From positions 1 to 64,000 of the IMG/VR virus record IMGVR_UViG_3300042914_003776: a stretch of DNA of 64,000 nucleotides, one strand, 5' to 3'. Source of the DNA: a virus. Every line of letters starts with the position of its first letter. The stretch's first letter is position 1. Positions 36,766 through 42,903 of the stretch are shown here, one piece after another. The translations under genes and the position numbers were made by a program. The notes under the pieces are model-generated. The model worked only from the letters and a program-made list of their open reading frames with translations, was not told the DNA's origin and ran no database searches.

Positions 36766-36901
36766 GATTATGTTTCGTCAAAAATTCCAACCAAAGATAT
36801 TCCCAGATTTGATTTCTGGTTTCTGTTCTTATTTGCCCCATGATTTTTGTAGAGACCTGTTTTCTATTTTGATAGCCTACTTGACTTCTAACTGTTTTCA
36901 T
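36743..36901 (-). CDS. diverged QV-repeat family protein (52 aa)
   Basis: Starts MKTVRSQVGYQNRKQVSTKI and continues GQIRTETRNQIW. The DNA is no longer the 12-bp repeat, but Gln-Val/Ile still recurs every four residues with different codons (GTA, GTC, ATA, ATC). This argues that the minus-strand protein frame is under selection. Overlaps the start of the ABC-GNAT gene. Confidence 0.6.
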   Translation of the reverse strand: MKTVRSQVGYQNRKQVSTKIMGQIRTETRNQIWEYLWLEFLTKHNHETIYLC

Positions 36902-37067
36902 TTTCGTCTTTAAACTGATCCCAGACTTGGTCCCCGACTTGGTCCCCGACTTGGCTCCAGACTTGGTTCCTGACTTGGCTCTCGACTTGGTTACTGACTT
37001 GGTTCCAGACTTGTTTCGTGGTTTGGTTCCAGACTTGGCTCCTGACTTGGATCTTAACAGTTTTCAT
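36888..37067 (-). CDS. QV tetrapeptide-repeat protein (59 aa)
   Basis: MKTVKIQVRSQVWNQTTKQV and onward: x-Gln-Val-x repeated, ending FKDENENS. RBS GGAG lies 7 bases before ATG. First member of the QV family, remote from the 44-50 kb array. Function unknown. Confidence 0.65.
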   Translation of the reverse strand: MKTVKIQVRSQVWNQTTKQVWNQVSNQVESQVRNQVWSQVGDQVGDQVWDQFKDENENS

Positions 37068-37133
37068 TTCTTGCTCCTGACTTGGTTCCCGACTTGGTCC
37101 CAGACTTGGTCCCCGACTTGGCACCTGATTTCA
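36903..37133. repeat. 12-bp repeat tract, copy at 37 kb
   Basis: About 18 imperfect units of GACTTGGNNCCN on the plus strand, reading as QV tetrapeptides on minus. Same unit as the long array at 44.6-46.4 kb. Confidence 0.9.
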
Positions 37134-37134
37134 T
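37054..37134 (-). CDS. frame-shifted repeat peptide MKSGAKSGT... (26 aa)
   Basis: Uses the same 12-bp DNA repeat, but its ATG sets another frame, giving Lys-Ser-Gly-Thr units instead of Gln-Val. It overlaps the next gene's start. Could be translated by accident or be a relic whose start codon was shifted. Confidence 0.3.
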   Translation of the reverse strand: MKSGAKSGTKSGTKSGTKSGARNENC

Positions 37135-37170
37135 ATTGAATCGGCTTCATTATACACCCGCATAAAAAAA

Positions 37171-37200
37171 GGTACAGTATATTTTACTATACTGTACCTA
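37171..37200 (-). terminator. palindromic terminator after the 154-aa gene
   Basis: Near-perfect 11-bp arms GGTACAGTATA / TATACTGTACC with T7 after it on the minus strand. It also sits beside a TTGACA at 37204-37209, so an operator role is conceivable. Confidence 0.8.
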
Positions 37201-37223
37201 ATTTGTCAAGTAGTAATTAAAAA

Positions 37224-37688
37224 TTAGTCGCGGGCTCGGCGTTCTCGCTCTAGTTCCTTATCATACTCACGCTGATAGGTGCATTCGATGATAAACCCAG
37301 CAGGAACAGTAACGTCTCCATGAGTTGGGTGTAGTACCGTTGTTTCAGAATTACAAACCAGTACTGGACCCTTCAAGGACTCTTCATTCCAAACTGGTGG
37401 TAAATAAACATCTACACCATTTAAAGATTTAAGACAGTGCTTTGCTCCCTCGGTATTACCAACAACAAGCTGGCGATTAACCTCGGAAAGCTTTTCTACT
37501 TTCTTGTAATCCTTTGGAACAGATGCGACAACAGTTAGTGCCAAGTCGCCCTGCCAGATACGATCACGCACAGTTGATGCCTCAGTAAAACGCACTGGGG
37601 TACCGGGCTTAACTGCTTCTTCGTTGTTAAGAACACGCTTCACAAAACTCTGGATTTCTTCAATTGCATTAATAATTGCATTAATCAT
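37224..37688 (-). CDS. QREYD-type conserved protein, partner of the DUF6745 gene
   Basis: 154 aa. The C-terminal half has LHPTHGDVTVPAG then CTYQREYDKELERERR. It matches a bacterial family (RQGDV...TGH-like...HPEHxxxxLPAG...QREYD) usually encoded beside DUF6745 proteins, as here. Function unknown; the pair looks acquired as a unit. Confidence 0.65.
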   Translation of the reverse strand: MINAIINAIEEIQSFVKRVLNNEEAVKPGTPVRFTEASTVRDRIWQGDLALTVVASVPKDYKKVEKLSEVNRQLVVGNTEGAKHCLKSLNGVDVYLPPVWNEESLKGPVLVCNSETTVLHPTHGDVTVPAGFIIECTYQREYDKELERERRARD

Positions 37689-37700
37689 AATAACCTCTTA

Positions 37701-38591
37701 CTAAGTACGAGCCAAAACATTAAACTTTTCACCACCACCTAGCCAAACTTGAGCGTCTTCACATGTTTCAATGCTATCAGGAACGCCCAGAACAAACATT
37801 CTACCCGTTGGACAAGTTACAACAAGCCGATTGCCATAGTTTTCAGTATTATACAGTGCCTCTTTAGTATTTTCAATATCGTTATGACGATAATCTAAAC
37901 ATTTTGCACCGGATTCCTGTAGATATCTCGCCCAACCAAAACGATTAATCATAATGGCCCGGGCTTCATTATTGTTGGTAGCATTAATTTCCTCTACCGT
38001 CAACGTCTCTGGAGCCATAACAGTCTTTTCATTTAGTCTTACACCATCAATAGCCCAAACCTTGTATCCATCACGATATGCAACGGCTGGACCATTTTCA
38101 TTATGTAAACGAAATTGATCGTCTAAGTGAATCTCTGAATGCTTGTGCTGAAAAATAACACAGGTATCATAAGGAGCCCACCAGCCAACATTCTTGGCAA
38201 TACCAATTAGTCCTTCTAGCTTGCGGCATTCTTCAACACCTAGCTCATTAAGAACATAATCATAATATCCTAGCCAGCCAGCTTCATGACTACCAAAAGT
38301 TTGATTATTTAATTCATCATAAACAGCAGAGCGATATCTCTCAGTATCCGACTCATTGACTTCTCCCTTGAGTTTAACCGCTAGCTTTGCAGCAGCAATC
38401 GGACTATCGGCTAAATAAAAGTTTTCTGGACAAACTAAACCAGCAGCTTCGTATGCAAGCCGGGCATACTTCTTGGCTTCTTCTAGGTTACACTCTCCGC
38501 AGTCAAGGCCAATATCGATCCACTTCTGCCGATACTTTGGCAACAATGCTTCTTGTTCTGGCGTTAGCTTGTCGATAGTCTTCTTACTCAT
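37701..38591 (-). CDS. DUF6745-like protein
   Basis: 296 aa. The core has HNENGPAVAYRDGYKVWAIDGVRL followed by a RFGWARYL helix and a C-terminal VTCPTGRMFVLGVP strand region. This family is common in cyanobacteria, actinobacteria and planctomycetes, next to a QREYD protein. Function unknown. It has its own promoter (38645-38672). Confidence 0.65.
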   Translation of the reverse strand: MSKKTIDKLTPEQEALLPKYRQKWIDIGLDCGECNLEEAKKYARLAYEAAGLVCPENFYLADSPIAAAKLAVKLKGEVNESDTERYRSAVYDELNNQTFGSHEAGWLGYYDYVLNELGVEECRKLEGLIGIAKNVGWWAPYDTCVIFQHKHSEIHLDDQFRLHNENGPAVAYRDGYKVWAIDGVRLNEKTVMAPETLTVEEINATNNNEARAIMINRFGWARYLQESGAKCLDYRHNDIENTKEALYNTENYGNRLVVTCPTGRMFVLGVPDSIETCEDAQVWLGGGEKFNVLART

Positions 38592-38644
38592 AAAACAAAT
38601 CCTCTCAATAAAGTCTCAAAAAAAACATAACCAACTACATGCTC

Positions 38645-38672
38645 ATTATACAATCTATTTATCGACTGTCAA
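38645..38672 (-). promoter_or_regulatory. promoter of the DUF6745/QREYD pair
   Basis: TTGACA, 16-bp spacer, TATAAT reading minus, about 55 bp before the start at 38591; overlaps the 3' end of the upstream gene. Confidence 0.7.
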
Positions 38673-39098
38673 CCTCTTTTTTACAAATTCTTTCACTAAG
38701 ATAGAAAAAGATTCTTCAAAAACAATATTGCCCGGTATTCTGGTGCAGGCAAACATCTCGGCCATTTCTTCATTGGTATAATGACTAAGATTCTTTCCAG
38801 TTCCGCTATAAGCAATTAAAAATTCTTTATCCTTGTGCTGTTCTGCGTAAAAATAAAGGTCTTTAATCTGACGCATTATTTCTGCTCTAGACACACTAGG
38901 ATGCTTTTCTGCATTTAAATCTTTAGTGCAAATAGCATACGATTGACCTTGAGGCCCCCTGCCCTGATTCCATTTAGCTCCAAAAAACTTGAAGGCATAA
39001 GCAGCAGCACCAGCCCCATGAAAACCATCTACATTTGAACCAAAAACAAATACTTGATTCTTGTCTAGCTTTTCTATTATTCCAGTATATGTTTTCAT
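38655..39098 (-). CDS. macro/ADP-ribose-type phage protein (A1S_2505-like)
   Basis: 147 aa. VFVFGSNVDGFHGAGAAAYAFKFFGA, QGQSYAICTKD and LIAYSGTGKNLSHYTNEEMA match a small phage-associated family that begins with FGSNxxGxHGxGAA. Some resemblance to macro domains; activity unknown. Confidence 0.7.
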   Translation of the reverse strand: MKTYTGIIEKLDKNQVFVFGSNVDGFHGAGAAAYAFKFFGAKWNQGRGPQGQSYAICTKDLNAEKHPSVSRAEIMRQIKDLYFYAEQHKDKEFLIAYSGTGKNLSHYTNEEMAEMFACTRIPGNIVFEESFSILVKEFVKKRLTVDK

Positions 39099-39106
39099 TT
39101 TTACCT

Positions 39107-39136
39107 CAAAAAACAGGGGCCTTTCAGCCCCTATTT
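39107..39136 (-). terminator. terminator after the first tRNA of the array
   Basis: GGGGCTGAAAGGCCCC hairpin with TGTTTTTT on the minus strand, after tRNA-Thr (CGU) and before the 38655 gene. Confidence 0.75.
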
Positions 39137-39172
39137 AACATCGATGTAACTTTTGTCTACTCCACCAAAAAG

Positions 39173-39244
39173 AGGCCGATGGGGAACTCGAATCCCCTTA
39201 ACTTATTTACGAAATAAGCGTTTTACCATATAAACTAAAAGGCC
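39173..39244 (-). tRNA. tRNA-Thr (CGU)
   Basis: Anticodon stem CTTAT/ATAAG with loop TTCGTAA (CGU). D-stem GTTT/AAAC with ATGGTA loop; T-arm GGGGA-TTCGAGT-TCCCC. Acceptor GGCC.../...GGCC has two central mismatches. Confidence 0.75.
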
Positions 39245-39279
39245 AAGTTGGAGCGGGCGGAATCGAACCACCTACCACT
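39245..39279 (-). pseudogene. tRNA 3'-half remnant (T-arm and acceptor only)
   Basis: T-arm GGTGG-TTCGATT-CCGCC followed by acceptor-like CGCTCCA is intact. The 5' half is missing and replaced by the promoter at 39280-39308. Looks like a truncated tRNA created by recombination. Confidence 0.65.
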
Positions 39280-39308
39280 ATTATAACAAGTATCTAGATA
39301 ATTGTCAA
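39280..39308 (-). promoter_or_regulatory. sigma70-type promoter
   Basis: TTGACA, 17-bp spacer, TATAAT reading minus; directly precedes the tRNA 3'-half remnant and tRNA-Thr (CGU). Confidence 0.75.
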
Positions 39309-39327
39309 GCTGATTATTTATTTTTAG

Positions 39328-39398
39328 TGCGAGTAGTCAGAATCGAACTGACGCATTTTCGTTGGCAACGAAATATACTACCATTATATTATACCCGC
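39328..39398 (-). tRNA. tRNA-Gly (GCC)
   Basis: Acceptor GCGGGTA / TACTCGC, anticodon stem TTTCG/CGAAA with loop TTGCCAA (GCC), T-arm GTCAG-TTCGATT-CTGAC. Confidence 0.88.
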
Positions 39399-39411
39399 AT
39401 GTTTTGTTAAG

Positions 39412-39484
39412 TCCTCTCGTCCGGCACTGCCCCGGATTCCCCAATTTAAAAGATTGGTGATAATCTAGTTACATCTCCGAGAGG
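39412..39484 (-). tRNA. tRNA-Lys-like (UUU), degenerate loops
   Basis: Acceptor CCTCTCG / CGAGAGG is perfect. Anticodon stem CCAAT/ATTGG with loop CTTTTAA gives UUU. The T-stem TCCGG/CCGGA carries GGCAGTG instead of TTCRANN, and the D-loop lacks GG. Either a decayed tRNA or one with a nonstandard elbow. Confidence 0.55.
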
Positions 39485-39494
39485 TTATTTAAAT

Positions 39495-39563
39495 TATCCC
39501 GCCTAGATTCGAACTAGGGCCGTCATAGTCAAAGTATGAAGTGCTACCTTTACACTACGGGAT
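39495..39563 (-). tRNA. tRNA-Gln (UUG)
   Basis: Acceptor ATCCCGT / GCGGGAT, anticodon stem TCATA/TATGA with loop CTTTGAC (UUG), T-arm CCTAG-TTCGAAT-CTAGG. Confidence 0.88.
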
Positions 39564-39566
39564 AAT

Positions 39567-39636
39567 AGTCCCGCAGAGACTTCAACTCTGACAGGCATGG
39601 TAAGAGCATGCTATGCTAGCCGTTACATTACGGAAC
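39567..39636 (-). tRNA. tRNA-Lys (CUU)
   Basis: Acceptor GTTCCGT / GCGGGAC, anticodon stem GCATG/CATGC with loop CTCTTAC (CUU), T-arm CAGAG-TTGAAGT-CTCTG. Confidence 0.85.
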
Positions 39637-39639
39637 GAA

Positions 39640-39846
39640 TTAATCACCATCATTAGTTGCCGGATAAAATACCATATTTCTATTTTTACATACTGGGCAT
39701 TTTTCTACAGATTTTTGTAAATATGGCGTAGAACCTTGAATATCGCTCATTTCATATTCTTCGGCCCTAGCTTCTGTTCCACAAATATGACATGTACCAT
39801 ACCATACTCTCTGGGGTAGTCTTTTACCCTTTTTGATGATTTCCAT
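39640..39846 (-). CDS. zinc-ribbon protein (68 aa)
   Basis: Two Cys pairs, CHICG and CPVC, indicate a zinc ribbon. Start at MEIIKKGKR (39846). The -10 box TATAAT ends only 4 bases before this ATG, so if that promoter is used the mRNA is leaderless or nearly so. An ATG 15 bases upstream would lie within the promoter. Confidence 0.6.
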   Translation of the reverse strand: MEIIKKGKRLPQRVWYGTCHICGTEARAEEYEMSDIQGSTPYLQKSVEKCPVCKNRNMVFYPATNDGD

Positions 39847-39849
39847 CTC

Positions 39850-39877
39850 ATTATATCTCAATAAAAAAGAAAGTCAA
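39850..39877 (-). promoter_or_regulatory. sigma70-type promoter, start codon next to -10
   Basis: TTGACT, 16-bp spacer, TATAAT reading minus, immediately upstream of the zinc-ribbon gene. Confidence 0.6.
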
Positions 39878-39880
39878 GCT

Positions 39881-40393
39881 CTATTTTATTTTTCTTCTTT
39901 TAATATTATGAGCTTTTTGAGCACATATTTTATTACAATATTTTTTATCTACCCTAACAGAGCACTCGAAATCGTTGTGACAAATTTCGCATTGTTTTAG
40001 ATGTGTTTTAATTTCTACATTTTTAACATTAGAATCTTCTTCAAAATGAAGTTCTCTATGACAATTAGAACATAATAAATCACATTTATCAAGTTCAATT
40101 TTTGTTTTTTCCCAAGACCTAGTTAGTCCTTTTTTACTTAATCCAAACTCTTTATCAGAAGACTCCCTATGATGAAAATCTAATGCGGCAGAACATTTAT
40201 CATAGCCACATTTTTGACACTTTCCGCCTTTATATTCTAAGGCTAATTGTTTTAATTTTAATCTTCTTCGATGAACAGCGTTGGTGCGACATTTTTTACA
40301 TTTTCTTCTTTCTTTAGGAGTTCCAAAATTTTCTAAAGCAAATTCTGTTTCCCCATGTTGCTTACAAGTCCATATTATTGTTTTTTCTGGCAT
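39881..40393 (-). CDS. HNH homing endonuclease
   Basis: 170 aa from MPEKTIIW (40393), with GGAG upstream. Zinc knuckles CKKC and CQKCG, then the HNH core ALDFHHRES...CDLLCSNCHRELHF, and a C-terminal CEICHNDFEC ribbon. A mobile endonuclease in the tRNA array; probably homes between tRNA spacer alleles. Confidence 0.85.
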   Translation of the reverse strand: MPEKTIIWTCKQHGETEFALENFGTPKERRKCKKCRTNAVHRRRLKLKQLALEYKGGKCQKCGYDKCSAALDFHHRESSDKEFGLSKKGLTRSWEKTKIELDKCDLLCSNCHRELHFEEDSNVKNVEIKTHLKQCEICHNDFECSVRVDKKYCNKICAQKAHNIKRRKIK

Positions 40394-40459
40394 ATATAAT
40401 CTCCTATACCTATATATACACAAAATGTATAGGTAGTAAGATTATTTTTATTTTACTAG

Positions 40460-40549
40460 CTCCGAAGTCAGGATTCGAACCTGAATACCGTTCGAGACGG
40501 GTTACACAAAATTAACAGTTTTGCCGCTTTCCAATTAGCGTACCTCGGA
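40460..40549 (-). tRNA. tRNA-Asn (GUU) with long variable arm
   Basis: Anticodon stem CAAAA/TTTTG with loop CTGTTAA (GUU). T-arm TCAGG-TTCGAAT-CCTGA, acceptor TCCGAGG / CTTCGGA. The variable region is about 23 nt with an internal CCGT/ACGG stem, which is type II like, whereas tRNA-Asn is normally type I. Confidence 0.75.
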
Positions 40550-40580
40550 ATGTTTGGCTAACGTTGATCAGCCGATACAA

Positions 40581-40649
40581 TGCCTACAATTGGAATCGAA
40601 CCAATCAATCCAGACTTATGAAATCTAGTTCTGCTCCAACAGCATAGGC
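40581..40649 (-). tRNA. tRNA-Met/Ile2 (CAU), first copy
   Basis: Acceptor GCCTATG / TGTAGGC, anticodon stem TAGAT/GTCTG with loop TTCATAA (CAU), T-arm ATTGG-TTCGATT-CCAAT. Methionine or lysidine-modified isoleucine cannot be told apart by eye. Confidence 0.8.
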
Positions 40650-40654
40650 GTAAG

Positions 40655-40726
40655 TTGTGGATCATGGTATTGCACCACACTCATTCGCGGCTTATGAGGC
40701 CGGAAGGATCACTTGATCTATCCACA
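40655..40726 (-). tRNA. tRNA with CAU anticodon, second copy
   Basis: Acceptor TGTGGAT / ATCCACA perfect, anticodon loop CTCATAA (CAU) on a CGGC/GCCG stem. The T-loop is TGCAATA (position 55 G instead of T), as in the Phe tRNA of this array. Confidence 0.7.
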
Positions 40727-40731
40727 ATAAA

Positions 40732-40802
40732 AGCCCCCAGCAAGAATCGGACTTGCTTTTCTAAATTACCAATTTAGTGTTCTACCATTGAACTATAGGG
40801 GC
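40732..40802 (-). tRNA. tRNA-Thr (GGU)
   Basis: Acceptor GCCCCTA / TGGGGGC, anticodon stem CTAAA/TTTAG with loop TTGGTAA (GGU), T-arm GCAAG-TCCGATT-CTTGC. Confidence 0.82.
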
Positions 40803-40806
40803 AAGC

Positions 40807-40875
40807 ATGGGCGGACAGAGTCGAACTGTCGCTTACGATTTTGGAGATCGTTGTGCTACCGTAACACTTCGCCCA
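40807..40875 (-). tRNA. tRNA-Trp (CCA)
   Basis: Anticodon stem ACGAT/ATCGT with loop CTCCAAA (CCA), T-arm GACAG-TTCGACT-CTGTC, acceptor TGGGCGA / CCGCCCA. Confidence 0.85.
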
Positions 40876-40878
40876 TGT

Positions 40879-40906
40879 ATTGTATCATTCTTTTACTCAT
40901 TGTCAA
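40879..40906 (-). promoter_or_regulatory. promoter of tRNA-Trp group
   Basis: TTGACA, 16-bp spacer, TACAAT reading minus, 4 bp upstream of tRNA-Trp. Confidence 0.75.
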
Positions 40907-40907
40907 G

Positions 40908-40979
40908 TGCGTCTGCCCGGAATCGAACCGAGAACTTAAAGTTGGAAGCTTTTTATTTTACCGTTGAAACTACAGACGC
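40908..40979 (-). tRNA. tRNA-Gly (UCC)
   Basis: Acceptor GCGTCTG / CAGACGC perfect, anticodon loop CTTCCAA (UCC), T-arm CTCGG-TTCGATT-CCGGG. Confidence 0.85.
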
Positions 40980-41138
40980 TTAGGTTTGTCTTTGTAACTT
41001 GCTCTAGCCAGCTTCGCTAGGCCGGATTGATGCCGTTTTCACTGTCGAATATTATATTCCATAGGGGCTCTCTTTTCACTGCCCGAAAGATATATTATTC
41101 ATTTAAGTCACTTTTATTTATCCAGAAAGACAAACAAA
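40980..41138 (-). other. tRNA spacer, no gene seen
   Basis: About 160 bp between tRNA-Gly and tRNA-Val. A hairpin-forming CTAGCGAAGCTGGCTAG stretch is visible; no T-arm or reading frame found. Confidence 0.5.
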
Positions 41139-41210
41139 TGGGCAATAATGGAATCGAACCATTTTCCTCTAATTGTAAGTTAGAAATTTTAGCCATTAAA
41201 CTAATCGCCC
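41139..41210 (-). tRNA. tRNA-Val (UAC)
   Basis: Acceptor GGGCGAT / ATTGCCC, anticodon stem TCTAA/TTAGA with loop CTTACAA (UAC), T-arm AATGG-TTCGATT-CCATT. Confidence 0.87.
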
Positions 41211-41241
41211 TATATAAGTCGCCACTAGGAATGGACGACAA

Positions 41242-41313
41242 TGGATCGCTAGAGAATCGAACTCTACCAGATTGCTTGCAAAGCAGTCTCGCCCCCTTGG
41301 AACATGGCAACCC
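41242..41313 (-). tRNA. tRNA-Ala (UGC)
   Basis: Anticodon loop TTTGCAA (UGC), T-arm TAGAG-TTCGATT-CTCTA, acceptor GGGTTGC / GCGATCC with wobble pairs. One mismatch in the anticodon stem. Confidence 0.75.
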
Positions 41314-41482
41314 TTATTTTGCAGTCTCTCCCGCTGTGTTCCGTTCGGCATCACCCGTTGACCCTCTCTTACAACCCCCATTCGGGAATAATAGTCCTTG
41401 AGGCACTTCATAACAACTTCACGGTCTTTTGCTTAAACTGAATATTTTCAGCATTTACCGATAGCATGTTTCGCATAAGCAG
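41314..41482 (-). other. tRNA spacer with no assigned gene
   Basis: About 170 bp. Contains a CCCGAATGGGG hairpin and a second copy of GCAGTCTC near 41320, similar to the tRNA-Ala anticodon arm, possibly a decayed tRNA. No complete cloverleaf. Confidence 0.4.
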
Positions 41483-41555
41483 TGACGCGCACCGAAATCG
41501 AATCGGTGTAATATGGATTGAAAGTCCATACTGGGAAACCAACACCCTGCGCGCC
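41483..41555 (-). tRNA. tRNA-Glu (UUC)
   Basis: Acceptor GGCGCGC / GCGCGTC, anticodon stem ATGGA/TCCAT with loop CTTTCAA (UUC), T-arm ACCGA-TTCGATT-TCGGT. Confidence 0.85.
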
Positions 41556-41563
41556 ATATTTTT

Positions 41564-41591
41564 ATTGTAACAGATGATTTTAAGTTGTCAA
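41564..41591 (-). promoter_or_regulatory. promoter of tRNA-Glu group
   Basis: TTGACA, 16-bp spacer, TACAAT reading minus, 9 bp before tRNA-Glu. Confidence 0.75.
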
Positions 41592-41658
41592 GCGGAAGGT
41601 ACACGATTCGAAATTAATATTTTTGTGTATATTATATTATACCAACAGGAGATATAAT

Positions 41659-42267
41659 ATGATATTTAAATGTACTTTATGCAATAAAGATTTTGAAAGA
41701 AGCAAAAGAAATGCTTATATGAGCATTAAAAAAAATTGCAAGCCGTTTTGTTCAAAAACATGTTTTAACTCTTTTCAAACAACAAAACAACAAGTTTTGT
41801 GTAAAAATTGCAACAAAGCTTTTTATAAATTATTAAATCAAATCAAACAATCAAAAAATCATTTTTGTTCTAGGTCTTGTTCTGTTACTTATAATAATAA
41901 AAATAAGACAAAAGGAAACAGACGATCTAAACTAGAACAATATATTGAATTAAAACTTTCTGAAATATATCCAAATCTTCAAATATTATACAATAATAAA
42001 GAAGCTATAAAATCTGAATTAGATATCTATATACCATCTTTAAAATTAGCTTTTGAATTAAATGGAATTTTTCATTATGAACCAATTTTTGGTGAAGATA
42101 AATTATCTAACATTCAAAATAACGATAATCGCAAATTTCAAGCTTGTTTAGAACAAAATATAGAACTTTGTATTATCGACACTTCTTCACAAAAATATTT
42201 TAAAGAATCTTCTTCGGAAAAATTTTTAAAAATTATATGTGAAATTATCAACAAAAAAAATAATTAA
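41659..42267 (+). CDS. plus-strand homing endonuclease with zinc knuckles and PD-(D/E)XK-like core
   Basis: 202 aa from MIFKCTLCN (41659), with GGAG upstream; the only convincing plus-strand gene. Three CxxC zinc knuckles (CTLCNKDF, CSKTC, CKNCNKAF) bind DNA. The catalytic core SELDIYIPSLKLAFELNGIFHY has the D...E layout of Vsr-like nucleases. AT-richer than its surroundings. It ends 2 bp from the 3' end of tRNA-Ser (UGA), consistent with insertion into the tRNA array. Confidence 0.8.
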   Translation: MIFKCTLCNKDFERSKRNAYMSIKKNCKPFCSKTCFNSFQTTKQQVLCKNCNKAFYKLLNQIKQSKNHFCSRSCSVTYNNKNKTKGNRRSKLEQYIELKLSEIYPNLQILYNNKEAIKSELDIYIPSLKLAFELNGIFHYEPIFGEDKLSNIQNNDNRKFQACLEQNIELCIIDTSSQKYFKESSSEKFLKIICEIINKKNN

Positions 42268-42268
42268 G

Positions 42269-42350
42269 CGGAGAGTTGAGATACCGCCCCCCATGCTTTC
42301 GCACCAACAGTTTTCAAGACTGTGTCCACAACTTTGTGAATTAACTCTCC
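42269..42350 (-). tRNA. tRNA-Ser (UGA), degenerate T-loop
   Basis: Acceptor GGAGAGT / ACTCTCC perfect, anticodon stem ACAGT/ACTGT with loop CTTGAAA (UGA), type II variable arm TGC-GAAA-GCA. The T-loop reads GGCGGTA, not TTCRANN, and the T-stem uses wobble pairs. Its 3' end adjoins the plus-strand endonuclease. Confidence 0.7.
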
Positions 42351-42411
42351 ATTTGCTACGGACGCCCGAAGACGCCCGTGTTACTCACTGTACACTTGGT
42401 ACATGAGCTAG
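42351..42411 (-). other. structured spacer
   Basis: Contains two strong hairpins on the minus strand: CTCATGTAC-CAAGT-GTACAGTGAG and an ACGG...CCGT stem. No cloverleaf; possibly a tRNA-processing element. Confidence 0.4.
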
Positions 42412-42500
42412 CGGAGAATAATGGAATCAAACCATTACCGGGTTTTAAACCGGACGAATTTAGCAAATTCGCGTAGCAAATCAGTATCTACCTATTCTCC
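42412..42500 (-). tRNA. tRNA-Ser (GCU)
   Basis: Acceptor GGAGAAT / ATTCTCC, D-stem GTAG/CTAC, anticodon stem CGAAT/ATTCG with loop TTGCTAA (GCU), long variable arm CCGG-TTTAAAA-CCCGG, T-arm AATGG-TTTGATT-CCATT. Confidence 0.88.
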
Positions 42501-42504
42501 AAAG

Positions 42505-42577
42505 CGACTCATAGGGTAATCGAAACCCTGCTTCAAGATCGACAATCTTGCGTCCTGCCCGTCTGGACCAATGAGCC
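42505..42577 (-). tRNA. tRNA-Asp (GUC)
   Basis: Acceptor GGCTCAT / ATGAGTC, D-stem GTCC/GGAC, anticodon stem CAAGA/TCTTG with loop TTGTCGA (GUC), T-arm AGGGT-TTCGATT-ACCCT. Confidence 0.87.
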
Positions 42578-42582
42578 AAATA

Positions 42583-42650
42583 AGAGGAAGAAGGGAGTCG
42601 AACCCTTTTAGCTTGTTTTGCAGACAAGCGCCCCACCTTGGGACAACCTC
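42583..42650 (-). tRNA. tRNA-Cys (GCA)
   Basis: Anticodon stem CTTGT/ACAAG with loop CTGCAAA (GCA), D-stem TCCC/GGGG, T-arm AAGGG-TTCGACT-CCCTT. Acceptor has two mismatches. Confidence 0.8.
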
Positions 42651-42653
42651 AAG

Positions 42654-42729
42654 CACCCCACACAGGAATCGAACCCATTCTTACTAGTCCGTAGCTAGTC
42701 GTGCGAAAATTCCACTACACCAGTGAGGC
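42654..42729 (-). tRNA. tRNA-Arg (ACG)
   Basis: Anticodon stem ACTAG/CTAGT with loop CTACGGA (ACG, normally inosine-modified), T-arm ATGGG-TTCGATT-CCTGT, acceptor GCCTCAC / GTGGGGT. Its 5' end overlaps the stop of a small gene. Confidence 0.82.
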
Positions 42730-42882
42730 ATATTCTTTTATTAACTCGGCCAATCTCTCGGCCTCTTCTTTTGTTAAAAGTATTCTAACCTGCTCTTCAT
42801 TATTTGTCAACTGTAAAAGTATTCCATACGAATTTTTATTTACACCAACAAAATGACCAGATTCTAATTTTTTGCTAAACAT
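42715..42882 (-). CDS. small hypothetical protein (55 aa)
   Basis: MFSKKLESGHFVGVNKNSYG, then VRILLTKEEAERLAELIKE; a small beta-helix protein. AGGAT lies upstream of ATG. The stop codon falls inside the 5' part of tRNA-Arg (ACG), an unusual protein/tRNA overlap. Confidence 0.55.
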   Translation of the reverse strand: MFSKKLESGHFVGVNKNSYGILLQLTNNEEQVRILLTKEEAERLAELIKEYASLV

Positions 42883-42903
42883 TTTATAATCCTATATAAA
42901 CAG

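Noticed and set aside
41027-41401. Open frames of 60-124 codons across the tRNA array
   Set aside because: They run through tRNA genes on either strand and lack RBS; shadows of tRNA sequence.
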